A DNA stretch of 64,000 nt. It comes from Caballeronia ptereochthonis (lineage in GTDB: Bacteria > Pseudomonadota > Gammaproteobacteria > Burkholderiales > Burkholderiaceae). Under the pieces are notes generated by a model. That model had not been told where the DNA came from, did no database searches, and saw only the letters and a list, made by a program, of their open reading frames with translations. Of the stretch, positions 19,039 through 28,077 are shown piece after piece. Numbering within the stretch: the first letter of the stretch is position 1; the number at the start of each line of letters is the position of its first letter. Location of the stretch: positions 175,150 to 239,149 of the forward strand of contig NZ_FCOB02000007.1 in NCBI RefSeq assembly GCF_001545075.1, read 5' to 3'. The translations under genes and the position numbers were made by a program.

Positions 19039-19776
19039 CTAAAAGGTGTAGGCGACGTTCAGGAAAACGTTGACGGGATTCATCCGGATCGTCGAAGTCG
19101 AAACGACGTGCGTACCATTTGCCGTCGTTCCGTCCAGCGTGAGGTGGGTCTTTAATGGGAGGTAACCGACAGCAGCTCCGACAGACCAATGCTTCGTGAG
19201 TGCGTAATACGCGCCGATCTCGAATACCGGGTTCCACGATGAGCTGAGCGACGCGTGCGCCGTCCCGCCAGGGCCAAGGTTGTCGGTGACGAACTGAGCG
19301 TTCGTCGTGCGAACCTGGGTGTACCACGTATAGTTCACGCCCAACCCAACAAACGGACGGAACTTCGATTGCGCCTCAAAAAGGTGGTATCGGAAGACGA
19401 TAGCGGGTGGCATCGGTCGCGTCGACCCGAGGGTGCCATACTTTGCGAGCGTGCCGTCACCCACGAGATTTACTGTCAGTGGAAGGCCGATGAGTGTGGC
19501 GACGCCGAAGTTGTCGGTGATGTAATACTCGGTGTTGACTCCCACCGTATCGGTGGACGTCGCGTGCGCCCCGGAACCAGGTACTTGCCGGTTCACGGTC
19601 ATACCACCCACGCTTTCAACGGTGAGCGGCGTTGCATTTCCCTGTGGCGCGACGTGAAGCCATCCTGTTGCGAGGGTAAAGCTTCCAGCCGTCTGAGAAC
19701 TTGCTGTATCAGCAAGCGCAGCCGAGCCGATACAGATCGCTGTCCCCGCCGAGCGAATCATCGTCCTGCAGTTCAT
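19039..19776 (-). CDS. OmpW-family outer-membrane protein
   Basis: Eight-stranded OmpW-type beta-barrel of about 245 residues with signal peptide (cleavage near ADTASSQT), the family segments ATGWLHVAP, TDNFGVATLIGLPLT, RPFVGLGVNYTWY and WSVGAAVGYLPLKT, and a terminal phenylalanine (NVFLNVAYTF). The ATG at 19776 has AGGAG 10 nt upstream; a TTG one codon earlier is possible. OmpW proteins and relatives take up hydrophobic compounds, which suits the aromatic pathway genes around it. A 217-bp gap separates it from the molybdoenzyme gene. Confidence 0.9.
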   Translation of the reverse strand: MNCRTMIRSAGTAICIGSAALADTASSQTAGSFTLATGWLHVAPQGNATPLTVESVGGMTVNRQVPGSGAHATSTDTVGVNTEYYITDNFGVATLIGLPLTVNLVGDGTLAKYGTLGSTRPMPPAIVFRYHLFEAQSKFRPFVGLGVNYTWYTQVRTTNAQFVTDNLGPGGTAHASLSSSWNPVFEIGAYYALTKHWSVGAAVGYLPLKTHLTLDGTTANGTHVVSTSTIRMNPVNVFLNVAYTF

Positions 19777-20052
19777 CAAGTGTCTTCTCCTGTCTCGTTG
19801 GCTGAAGGTCTTCTATGGGGCACCCAACCGACCCGATCATTTGCCGCCTCAGATCGGCCCGCTGGGTTGAATCCAAATCCGCGTACCCATTCAGCATTTA
19901 GATAGTTATACTAATTTTTTAGCGATGAATTTTTTCGCTATCGCTGCGCTCTCAATCCTCCGTGCCGGGTACTACGCAAATTGAAAAGGTCAGTGACGCA
20001 TCCTGCCGCCCATCGCAGGTTCCTGTGCGCGTGGCGGCGTTCGCTCGGCATA

Positions 20053-20292
20053 TCAGTGAACCCGCATCGCCAAGCGATCAGCCTCCGGGGGAAATACCCA
20101 CCACGATCCGTCGCAATGCCGGAAGAAAAACAATCCCATCGGCCCTTTGGGTGAAAGTAGCTCAATGTGCACGCAAGGCGCTCGATTCGACTGTGCGCGC
20201 CCCACTCGCGTCACCCGCAACGGCGTCTGCGAAACAGGTCCAAACCATTTTTCAACGAGTGAATGCAACGTCCTACCTGATGCGAGACTCAT
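20053..20292 (-). CDS. Small hypothetical protein
   Basis: 79-residue frame with protein-like composition: basic, then an aromatic-rich stretch (GLFFFRHCDGSWWVFPPEA). Not recognised. It stands alone in the 640-bp space between the OmpW gene and the acyl-CoA synthetase. Function unknown; could be spurious. Confidence 0.4.
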   Translation of the reverse strand: MSLASGRTLHSLVEKWFGPVSQTPLRVTRVGRAQSNRAPCVHIELLSPKGPMGLFFFRHCDGSWWVFPPEADRLAMRVH

Positions 20293-20415
20293 CTTCTTCC
20301 CAACCGAAAACCAATGCGGCTGCGATCCGGTAACAATGGCAGTTCAACGGCGATCCGAGCGCAAGGTCGGGTGCCTGCGCGTGTTTCAGCACGCACGCCG
20401 ACGTCCGTACTCGCG

Positions 20416-22422
20416 TCACGTCGAGACGCGGGGCGTCTCGGTCGCCGTAGGGCGATTGCCGTTGCCTTGCGATGTTGTCGCGACAGTAATCGAGAATGTG
20501 AAAGGAAACCGCCCTAACACGGAACTCGCCAATCCTTCGAGTTCCGCATTCGGTACTTCTGCGTGAACGGCAAGTCCCCGCGAAAGGTCTTCGGATATGG
20601 CGACGGTGGCCTCTACGCCAGCTTCCGCGAGTGCAAACTGCAGGGCGTCGGCCGTTTCTTTTCGTTTCAGCGCTGGTTTGAAAATCTTGCCAACACCCGT
20701 CAGGGGCATCACGTCGACGACCCTAATTCCCTTCGGGAGCGAGGCACGCTCACTGATCTCGTCACGCAGAAACTCGGCCAATTCCGCTTCGCTTGCGCTT
20801 ACGCCGGTCTTAAGCTGAACATAAGCGACCGGTAACTCCCCCGCATGGATATCGGGGCGGCCCACGGCAGCGGCAATCTGGACTGCGGGATGGCGATGAA
20901 GTGCTTCCTCGATTGCCGCGGGATCGATGTTGTGTCCACCCCGGATGATCAGCTCCTTCTTGCGGCCGGTGAGCCAGAAATACCCGTCGGCATCGCAGCG
21001 CCCCAGATCGCCGGTATTGAGCCACCGCGCGCCGTCACCCAGTTCCAGCCAGATGCCACGGTTGTGCTCGGGCCTCGCATACCCAGCGAATACGTTCGGG
21101 CCGGAGATAACCAACTGGCCCACCTCGTCCACCACGCAGTCCCGTACATATCGGCCGGTTTCGTCGACCAGCACGGCCTTCATCGCTTGGCCGGGCAGCC
21201 GAAGACCGATCGAACCAACCCTGCGCTCACCCAGCGGTGGATTAACGCTGCTCACGCAGGTGCCCTCCGTGAGACCGTAGCCCTCGAGGATCCTTACCCC
21301 GGTGCGTTGCTGGAAGGTGCGCAGCAATTCAACCGGCATTGGCGCCGCGCCACACAAGCCATATTCGAGCGAGCTGATATCGCGCTCGTCGACGGGACTA
21401 TCGAGCAGAGCGCCGAAGAGCGTCGGCACGCCGCTGAAGAAGTTGATGCGGTAGTGTTCGACGATTTCCCAGAAGCGCTTGACCACCCCCTCGCCCCGAT
21501 ACCCTTGCGGTGTGCCGACGACAACGTGGGCGCCACGCGAGAATGCCAACAGGCCCGTGACCGTCACGGCGTTGACGTGAAAGAGTGGCAAGCCGCAAAA
21601 CATCGTTTTTCCGGGACCGATGCTTTCGCCGAGGAATTGACCTGCGTTCCACGCGTTGGCCACCTCGTTGCCATGCCGACGCATCGCAATCTTCGGCAGT
21701 CCCGTGGTGCCGCCTGTGCAGAAAAAAGATGAAAGATCGTCGAGGCTCGGTCGGCGCGAGTCGCTCAAGATCGCGCCGGATTCACCTGCGATTGCGTCGC
21801 CGAAGTCGTGAATGCGTATCCTCAATGGAACAGCATTTTGAATACCGTTCGCGCCCTGCAGCTTCGCGCACTCGGCGCTTTGTAACGTCCGAACAGCGGG
21901 CCGCTTTTGGCTCGAAATCCGGTCGGCCAGATCGACGAGTACCAGATCGCGCAAGGCCGGGATCTTGTGCAAGACCGCTTGCACCTTCTGCCATAGGTCG
22001 GTTCCGGGAAACGGCGCGAGCGTGACCAGCACGCGGGCGCCCGAGGCATTGAGCAGTTCGCCGATGGCCTCCCCCTCAAGCAGCGGATTGATCGCGCAGA
22101 CGATTCCGACCGCTTCGCCTCCCCAGATCACGAAGTGGGTTTCGGGCAGGTTCGGCAAAACATAGGCGACGACCATGTCCCGATGCACACCCAGTCGAGA
22201 AAGCAGGTTGGCGGTACGCGTGATCTCGCGCACCAGTTCGCCGTAGGTCCAACAATCCGAGTTCGCATAGTCGTCGGCTGTTGCGAAGAATGTGAGCGCA
22301 GGTGCCGATGGGTTGATCGCGGCGCCCCGGCAGATCATCTCGAAGGTACTGGACGGTAAGTCCGCCCGTTGCGCTTGAGTTTCAATCGCCAGGACATCGT
22401 CTAGGGTCGCGACGCCTTTCAT
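20416..22422 (-). CDS. Acyl-CoA synthetase (AMP-forming)
   Basis: 668-residue ANL-superfamily ligase. The ATP-binding loop appears as FFCTGGTTGLPKIAMRR, the A5 motif as GYGLTEGT, the hinge/adenosine region as LNTGDLGRCDADGYFWLTGR with KKELIIRGGHNIDP, and the C-terminal catalytic lysine as GVGKIFKPALKRK. It would activate a carboxylic acid to its CoA thioester in the cytoplasm. The start overlaps the stop of the upstream FAH-family gene by 4 nt, placing it in the same operon. A C-terminal tail of about 60 residues past the lysine is longer than usual. Substrate not deducible; a ring-fission product is plausible. Confidence 0.9.
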   Translation of the reverse strand: MKGVATLDDVLAIETQAQRADLPSSTFEMICRGAAINPSAPALTFFATADDYANSDCWTYGELVREITRTANLLSRLGVHRDMVVAYVLPNLPETHFVIWGGEAVGIVCAINPLLEGEAIGELLNASGARVLVTLAPFPGTDLWQKVQAVLHKIPALRDLVLVDLADRISSQKRPAVRTLQSAECAKLQGANGIQNAVPLRIRIHDFGDAIAGESGAILSDSRRPSLDDLSSFFCTGGTTGLPKIAMRRHGNEVANAWNAGQFLGESIGPGKTMFCGLPLFHVNAVTVTGLLAFSRGAHVVVGTPQGYRGEGVVKRFWEIVEHYRINFFSGVPTLFGALLDSPVDERDISSLEYGLCGAAPMPVELLRTFQQRTGVRILEGYGLTEGTCVSSVNPPLGERRVGSIGLRLPGQAMKAVLVDETGRYVRDCVVDEVGQLVISGPNVFAGYARPEHNRGIWLELGDGARWLNTGDLGRCDADGYFWLTGRKKELIIRGGHNIDPAAIEEALHRHPAVQIAAAVGRPDIHAGELPVAYVQLKTGVSASEAELAEFLRDEISERASLPKGIRVVDVMPLTGVGKIFKPALKRKETADALQFALAEAGVEATVAISEDLSRGLAVHAEVPNAELEGLASSVLGRFPFTFSITVATTSQGNGNRPTATETPRVST

Positions 22423-23375
22423 GCTGCCTCTTCAATGACGACGTTATGTTGAACGCCCAGATTGATCGAGCGGTCGTAGCTCGCGATAAATGCCTCCACG
22501 ACATCGCCCACCTGGAGATACTGCTGCCTCTCTTCCTGCATCTTCAGGAACATTCGCCATTTTTCTGCGTCCGGCAATTGCGCCGCCGCGCGTTGTTTCT
22601 CGGGTGTGGGAATGGTCAACGCGCAACCGGACGGCGTGCCCGTGGCGAGCAGGTCCCCGGTGTGCAGATCGTGAACCCCCGAAAGCTCCGTCAAGGTCTC
22701 GGCGGGGCCATACACGAGGCCAGCGGTGGTGTCGTTCTGGCGCACCGTGCCGTTCACCGTCAGCGTCAGCACGAGCTCTTTCAACTTCGGAATATCTTGT
22801 TTCTCGAGCAAGCAAAGATAAGGACCGACGGGACCAAACGTCCGATAGCTCTTGCCCTTGTAGAACTGCATCTGCGGAATCTGTATATCGCGCGCGGAGT
22901 AATCGTTGACGATGACGGCGCCAGCAATGTAGTCGTGCAAGTTCTGGTCGGTGACCGTTTCGCGGGACGTGATGTTGCGCTTGAGTACGAGACCGAGCTC
23001 GATCTCGTAGTCTAAAAAGCGAACTTCTTTGGGTTTCACGACGTCCGAGTTCGCAGGGACGATGCAGCTCGGCGCCTTCGTGAAAATCATGTTGAATTTC
23101 TTCACGTCAGGGTCCAAGCCCGACTCGATCATATGTTGGCGGTAGTTCGCGCCTTGGCAGATGAACTGCTGATTGGCGGTCACGGGCGACAACCACTGTA
23201 CGTCCGATTCGCGAATCGACGGAGCGCCAAGTACCAACAGCCGCTCGACAGGATTCGCCTCGATGAACGCTGCGGTCGATTCAAATTCGCCGGGAATCGG
23301 GGTGATCGCACCGTCAGCCACCACCCCCCACTGGGCGCGGCCTTGGTGCAGGAAATGCAGAACGTGAAGTGCCAT
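22419..23375 (-). CDS. Fumarylacetoacetate hydrolase-family protein
   Basis: 318-residue FAH-fold enzyme. Metal-binding acidic residues are visible in FLDYEIELGLV and in VIVNDYSARDIQ, and substrate-pocket sequence in FICQGANYRQHMIESG and LLATGTPSGC. Members hydrolyse C-C bonds of ring-fission products, decarboxylate 2-hydroxymuconate-type acids or hydrate 2-oxopentenoates. It sits between an extradiol-type dioxygenase and an acyl-CoA synthetase, which strongly suggests action on a meta-cleavage product. Confidence 0.9.
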   Translation of the reverse strand: MALHVLHFLHQGRAQWGVVADGAITPIPGEFESTAAFIEANPVERLLVLGAPSIRESDVQWLSPVTANQQFICQGANYRQHMIESGLDPDVKKFNMIFTKAPSCIVPANSDVVKPKEVRFLDYEIELGLVLKRNITSRETVTDQNLHDYIAGAVIVNDYSARDIQIPQMQFYKGKSYRTFGPVGPYLCLLEKQDIPKLKELVLTLTVNGTVRQNDTTAGLVYGPAETLTELSGVHDLHTGDLLATGTPSGCALTIPTPEKQRAAAQLPDAEKWRMFLKMQEERQQYLQVGDVVEAFIASYDRSINLGVQHNVVIEEAA

Positions 23376-23411
23376 TTGTCGATCCTCCGGATGCTTTGGA
23401 TGTGGTTTGGT

Positions 23412-24482
23412 TCAGGCGAAAATTTTCGCCAGCGTCCGCAGCTTGCTGAGCGTCAAGTCGGGGCTGCGGCGCAGGTTCCTGACAAGCGCCGCAATGCTCG
23501 CGAGCGTCATCTTGGGCTTCGTGAAACTGCGCGGCATCGCCGGCCCCCACTGCGCCATCGCCTCGCGGCTGACCGCATGGATGCCAGTTGGGAGCACCGA
23601 GGTGAACAGATCGCCGTCGCAGTAATGCTCGTGCTTGTCGCCCCACGAGTCCTGCCAGTAGTCAAAAATCTGGCTGCCTAGAATATGTCGGCCGATCCCC
23701 CATGCGTGGGTCCACCCGCGATCGCGTAATACGCGCTGACCCATGCCGACTGCGTCTGCGTCAACGAGTTCGTAGGCGCTGTGGCTATAAGCCGCGTCAA
23801 AGCCCTGCGCAAGCGCGAGCGTGTGATGATCGGCCGGCTGATCGCCGAGATCGAGGCGCATGAATGCCACGGCCGGCGAGCCGTCAGGCAGTACCTGCAC
23901 GTCGCTCGGAATGAAACCGAAATGGCGCGTGTACCACCCACAGGTTTCCTGAAAGTCCGCGAGTTCGAGCACGACGTGCCCGAGCCGGATGATCTCGGGG
24001 GCGCGCTGCGGCGGCCGCTGCGTACCGTTGATGCGCACAGTGGCATCAACCGAATTGAATGGCAACGGCAGCCGATGCGGCACCTCGGTCGCGGGTGTCT
24101 GGCCCCAAACTGCATCGACCCGAAAACCGGAAGGATCCGTCAGTCGCACCACGTAGCCTCCGCCCGGTAGAACAGACTGCTCTACCTCCGACGCGCCCGG
24201 CAGCCTCGCGAGGGTGTTGAGCTCCGCTCTGCTTCCGACCTGCAAGCCAAAGCCGACGAAGCGTGCTTTCGGCGCCTTGCGCACGACGTAACAAAAATGC
24301 GTGGCGCCCGTACCGCGCAAAAGCAGCAGCGCCTCGCTCCGGGAAACGGTTTGCAGCCCAAAGTCGTTCAAAAAATGCTCGGCATGCTCGAGGTCTGGCC
24401 GGTCGAATAGCAGATAACCCAATGCAGTCGCTTTGGTCGTTGGATAGGGATGACGAGAGGGCTGGGCAGTAGTCAGTTTCAT
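23412..24482 (-). CDS. Vicinal-oxygen-chelate extradiol-type ring-cleavage dioxygenase
   Basis: 356-residue protein with two VOC modules (residues 20-130 and 160-300), as in type I extradiol dioxygenases such as BphC. The metal triad is complete in the second module: His169 (RLGHVVLEL), His234 (AYSHSAYEL) and Glu285 (KHEHYCDGD), with spacings close to those of characterised enzymes. It would open a catechol-like or trihydroxybenzene ring with O2. It is the first gene of the minus-strand operon, 365 bp from a TetR-controlled divergent promoter. Confidence 0.88.
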   Translation of the reverse strand: MKLTTAQPSRHPYPTTKATALGYLLFDRPDLEHAEHFLNDFGLQTVSRSEALLLLRGTGATHFCYVVRKAPKARFVGFGLQVGSRAELNTLARLPGASEVEQSVLPGGGYVVRLTDPSGFRVDAVWGQTPATEVPHRLPLPFNSVDATVRINGTQRPPQRAPEIIRLGHVVLELADFQETCGWYTRHFGFIPSDVQVLPDGSPAVAFMRLDLGDQPADHHTLALAQGFDAAYSHSAYELVDADAVGMGQRVLRDRGWTHAWGIGRHILGSQIFDYWQDSWGDKHEHYCDGDLFTSVLPTGIHAVSREAMAQWGPAMPRSFTKPKMTLASIAALVRNLRRSPDLTLSKLRTLAKIFA

Positions 24483-24846
24483 GGCGAAATGTACTCAGGC
24501 GGTCGGATCAGCTGATGCGGCTTGGAGCGCTGGTGCGATGGCACGATGATTCAGACGCAGAAAAGTCTCACGGCCATCGGGGATGGAAGTCGCGACGCGA
24601 CTCTGAAGATCGAGGACAGTCGCATGGAGGCGCCGGACGCCTTTCACGGCCCCACCGCGCGAAGAAAAGGTCGCTCGCTGGCTCCGCCGCCTGGCAACCT
24701 GACGACACGCGATCGATAGGCGGTACGGACGCGCGGTCGCGCGGGCGAATGTGCGGGCGCCGGCCGCTCACGGCGGCCCTATGTCGGGTTGCTGTCTCCA
24801 CAGTCACTCCAGTGTTTTAGTTAGACCGGCCGCTGAGTGCCGTTGA
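24483..24846 (-). other. Long 5' leader of the dioxygenase operon
   Basis: About 360 bp between the predicted minus-strand start site and the dioxygenase ATG. No convincing small gene or riboswitch structure was recognised. The RND efflux operon, which has the same promoter type, has a similarly long leader. Confidence 0.4.
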
Positions 24847-24901
24847 TGACATTAAACTCATCGATGATCGTTTTGTCAATATAGAGGTTTGAATCTATAC
24901 T
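24847..24901. promoter_or_regulatory. Divergent promoter/operator module, TGACA-N22-TGTCA
   Basis: A 32-bp inverted-repeat element (24847-24878) carries promoters in both directions. Plus strand: TTGTCA (24873-24878), 17 nt, TATACT (24896-24901) towards the TetR gene. Minus strand: TTGACA (24879-24874), 17 nt, TTTAAT (24856-24851) towards the dioxygenase operon. 25 of 32 positions are identical to the element at 34228-34259. A TetR dimer bound here would block both promoters. Confidence 0.7.
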
Positions 24902-24928
24902 GCGAACATGACCAGACTTGGGATCATC

Positions 24929-25684
24929 ATGACAAACGCGACAAATCGCCGGCCGACCAAACGTTCCAGCGCTTCTGCGCCCGTCTCTCCGCCCTCCGTT
25001 GCGGAAGAGCGGGAACCGCGCGGCGCGCGCCGCAAACGCGAGACGCGCGCCCGTCTGCTTGACGCCGCCCTCAGATTGATGGCCGAAAAGGGGATGGAAG
25101 GCGTAGCGATCAACGAGATCACGGAGGCCGCCGACGTGGGCTTTGGCTCCTTCTACAACCACTTTGAGTCGAAGGAGGCGATCTACGCGACGCTTGTGGA
25201 CAACGTGTTTGAAGAATTCGCGAACATGCTTGATCGCCTCGCGGGCGGCATTACCGACCCCGCAGAAGTGATCGCGGTCTCCGTTCGCCACACGATCCTA
25301 CGCGCGGGGCGCGATCCCGTTTGGGGACGCTTTCTGATACGTGAAGGATTTTCGGCGCGCGCGATGAGTCGCGGTTTGGGCCAGCGGCTGCTGCGCGACA
25401 TCGGCAACGGCATTGCTGCGAAGCGGTTCGTCGTTGCCGACCCGTTTATCGGATTTCTGGCAGTGGGCGGCACGGTCCTCTGTGTCATCGCGGCGGAGTT
25501 GAATTTTGTTGCACCGGGGGCGAGCGCGGCCGGCGTGTTAAAGGAACTGGGCTTCAGCGGAGAGCGTCTGCCAGAGCGCACGGCCGCCATGCTGCTGCAG
25601 ACGCTTGGATTAAAGCGCCCGGAGGCGGAAAAGATTGCAGCCCGTCCCCTGCCCCTGGTCGAGGAGGCCGTCGAGGAAGGCTGA
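24929..25684 (+). CDS. TetR-family transcriptional regulator
   Basis: About 251 residues. The N-terminal HTH is typical (KRETRARLLDAALRLMAEKG ... ITEAADVGFGSFYNHFESKE), followed by a helical ligand-binding domain. It is closely related to the TetR protein starting at 34303, sharing DPAEVIAVSVRHT and GLGQRLLRD. The ATG at 24929 is favoured over 24908 because the predicted -10 ends at 24901, which would make 24908 leaderless; in the paralogue the start lies 20 nt past the -10. It probably represses itself and the divergent dioxygenase operon, released by an aromatic ligand. Confidence 0.9.
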   Translation: MTNATNRRPTKRSSASAPVSPPSVAEEREPRGARRKRETRARLLDAALRLMAEKGMEGVAINEITEAADVGFGSFYNHFESKEAIYATLVDNVFEEFANMLDRLAGGITDPAEVIAVSVRHTILRAGRDPVWGRFLIREGFSARAMSRGLGQRLLRDIGNGIAAKRFVVADPFIGFLAVGGTVLCVIAAELNFVAPGASAAGVLKELGFSGERLPERTAAMLLQTLGLKRPEAEKIAARPLPLVEEAVEEG

Positions 25685-26213
25685 TTGGGAAGCAGCGGCG
25701 ACTATCAGAAGCGGTTCATCTCGGACCGCCGATGCCATCACCGCTCCGTTTGCACGACGGCGGCCCGTGGGAACTTTATCAGGAAACCTGAACGGCCGGC
25801 CGGGGCATCGGCTCCCTGCCTCCCGTCCGACGGCGTTCCGCCCGGGTGCCTCGGCTCATTGGCCGGCCAGAGAGAGAAGGCTTGCTTTCAGCCTTCGATC
25901 CTGGGTGCCGGGCGAGTCCGGGTGCAACGTCAGAAGCTCGCGAAGCGATGCAGATACGCGCCCGATCAGACGCGGCGTCGACGGCAGGAACGGGCACGCA
26001 TGCAGCAGGTAGCGCAGCGACGTGACTTCCCGTCGCTCGCACCATCGGTCAAACAGGACCACACAGACGTTATCAAGCTGTTTGCGCAAGCACGATGGGT
26101 CAACGCCGCTCACATCGCTCTCCGCGGACCGGACCGCATAAGCCCTGGTGGCCAATTTTTCTGCCGGAAGCTTTCGGTGGGGCCCGCCGCGCTGGCTACG
26201 GGGCGACCGAAAC
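25685..26213. other. Gene-poor stretch with possible decayed coding sequence
   Basis: About 530 bp with no gene I can support. A minus-strand reading around 25860-26060 (WCERREVTSLRYLLHACPFL) has a faintly protein-like look and may be the tail of a decayed Burkholderia hypothetical, but this is weak. Confidence 0.3.
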
Positions 26214-26957
26214 TCACTCCACAAAGCGTGGAAGCGCCCCGTCTGCTGCGGTGCGCGCGCCGTCTGCGACATGCGTGCAAGACACCGTCGGTTTTCCTGC
26301 ATGGCCCGACGCCCCAGCCGGCCTCAACCGGCTGTGCCTTTCGCTTGCAGCAAGCGCGCGTACCATCATGGCTATTTGCGTGGCGATGATGCCTATCGCA
26401 TGGCGATGGCCATCGACGATCGCCTGATATCCGCCAGACACCGGTTCGCTCACTACGCTGCGGCAGATCAATGTTTCGATGTCCGGTGACCTGCGGACAT
26501 TCCATACGGCGTCAACCAGCATGTGGGAATCAGGCCAGGACTCGAAGCGCTGAACATCGACGGCGACCTGATAGTCGGAAACATCCTCATCACGGACGAC
26601 CGCCTTTGCCCCGGACGAGCCGGGCGCGCCGGCCCGTTGGCTCACGCCAGCAATCAACGCATAGCGAATCTCGTCTTGAAGGGACGACGCCCAGCGATCA
26701 TCCTCCAGCACCTTGACCTGGGACGGGTTGACCTGTACCACGAGTTGGCTTCTCGCGACCGCGACCGGCACCTTCACCGGACGCACGTCAATGGGAAATG
26801 ACGGGCTTGCTGTACCGTTCGCAATCGCCGGCTGCGGTGCAGTGCCAAGCGTATAGAAGCGGGTGGGCGGCGAAGTGCACGCCGTCAGCGTTGCCAGACC
26901 AATGGCGCCGATCGCGCGCACCACCGTGCGCACCGCGCGGGATCGGATCGACCTCAT
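26214..26957 (-). CDS. pqiC: PqiC-like membrane-integrity lipoprotein, rearranged C-terminus
   Basis: 247-residue lipoprotein with signal peptide and lipobox (LATLTAC, then SPPTRFYTLG), the hallmark of PqiC/ABC transport auxiliary proteins. Domain text ARSQLVVQVNPSQVKVLEDDRWASSL and VAVDVQRFESWPD fits the family. Family homology ends near QIAMMVRALAAS; the last 40 residues are low-complexity and family-unlike, so the 3' end was probably altered by a rearrangement. It overlaps the remnant of pqiB by 4 nt. With pqiA and pqiB damaged, it is unlikely to form a working lipid-transport system. Confidence 0.75.
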   Translation of the reverse strand: MRSIRSRAVRTVVRAIGAIGLATLTACTSPPTRFYTLGTAPQPAIANGTASPSFPIDVRPVKVPVAVARSQLVVQVNPSQVKVLEDDRWASSLQDEIRYALIAGVSQRAGAPGSSGAKAVVRDEDVSDYQVAVDVQRFESWPDSHMLVDAVWNVRRSPDIETLICRSVVSEPVSGGYQAIVDGHRHAIGIIATQIAMMVRALAASERHSRLRPAGASGHAGKPTVSCTHVADGARTAADGALPRFVE

Positions 26958-27906
26958 GGCTTGTCTCCTTGCTTGCCGAATAGCAACGCCTGCGGATGAC
27001 GCTCCAGGTAGTCGGCGAGCGTATTGAGAGACTGCAGGGTACGCGTCAGTTCCTGCATCGCGTCTTGAATGTCCGATTGCATGGGCGCGGTTTGCAGCAG
27101 CGTCGATTCGGCGGTGCCGAACGTCTTCTGGGCGGCGGCGAGCGCGTCGCGGGCTTGCGGTACGACCTCTGTGTCCATATGCCCGAACAGCCTGTTCGCG
27201 TTTTCCAATGCACCATTGAGGTTGGCGCCGATCCGGTCGAACGGCACCTGGTTCAGTTTTCTCGCGATATCCGCGACCTGCACCTGGAGTTCGTCAAGCG
27301 TGTTCGGCACCGTCGGCAACTCGATCGGGTTGCCGTGCACATCAACGCTCGCACGAGCGGCTTTGGGGAACATGTCGAGCGCGACGTACAACTGACCTGT
27401 CAGCAGGTTGCCGATCCGCAGTTGCCCGCGCAACCCTTCGACCACCAGGTGCTGCAGCAACTCGTGCCCACCGGGCGTGTCCGGTGCCGGCAGCACCTCG
27501 CTGGAGCGCCGGCTGAGCCGGTCAGCTTGGCTATGCGAAGCGGCACCAGCACATAGAGCAAGGCGAGCAGTTCGATCAGCGGAACAAGCGTAGATGAGCA
27601 GAACACCATGACCGCGACAATGCGCATGTTGCCCGACCATAGCGACCGCACGGCGCCAAGCAACGTCGCCTCAGACATCATGCCGTTCGCATGCAGCTCG
27701 ATCACAGGAAAACTCTGCGCGATGCAAAACATGATCAGCGCAGCAAGCGTCACAGCGCACATCCAGTCAAGCGGCAGGCCAGCACCAGGGAGCGCTGCCA
27801 GGCGCGCACCGCACCGTGAGCAGGCTGGGCGGCACCCAGTAACACTCGAAGGCTTCCGAAATAGCAGATCGCATTCGTGGCAGGCAATCAGTCTCTGATA
27901 TTCCAT
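26954..27906 (-). pseudogene. pqiA'-'pqiB fusion remnant
   Basis: The first 130 codons match PqiA: start at 27906 (MEYQRLIACHECDLLFRKP), zinc-ribbon cysteines CHEC and CSRC, and two membrane helices ending around LIELLALLYVLVPLRIAKL. Near 27500-27530 homology jumps, in another frame, to the end of PqiB, an MCE-domain protein (RIGNLLTGQLYVALDMFPKA, then a helical tail to the stop at 26954). The second half of pqiA and most of pqiB, including nearly all MCE domains, are gone. A single large deletion explains this. The intact system would span the envelope and move lipids. Confidence 0.8.
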
Positions 27907-28077
27907 ACGGGAGAAGTAGAAATTGGACGCCGTCACACGGGCGCATCACCTTTTCTACGCAGCAGCGTCTATCGATGGTTTAAATCGGCGATCACCCGGT
28001 ACAGGCGGGAGCAAGTCCTGAACGGCGAGAGTGACCGGATCAGCCAGGCCACCCCCGCAGCCTTCAGGAAGGCCCGA

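Noticed and set aside
25685..26389. Plus-strand open frame of about 234 codons after the TetR gene
   Set aside because: Overlaps pqiC antisense, has unusual composition and no family likeness.
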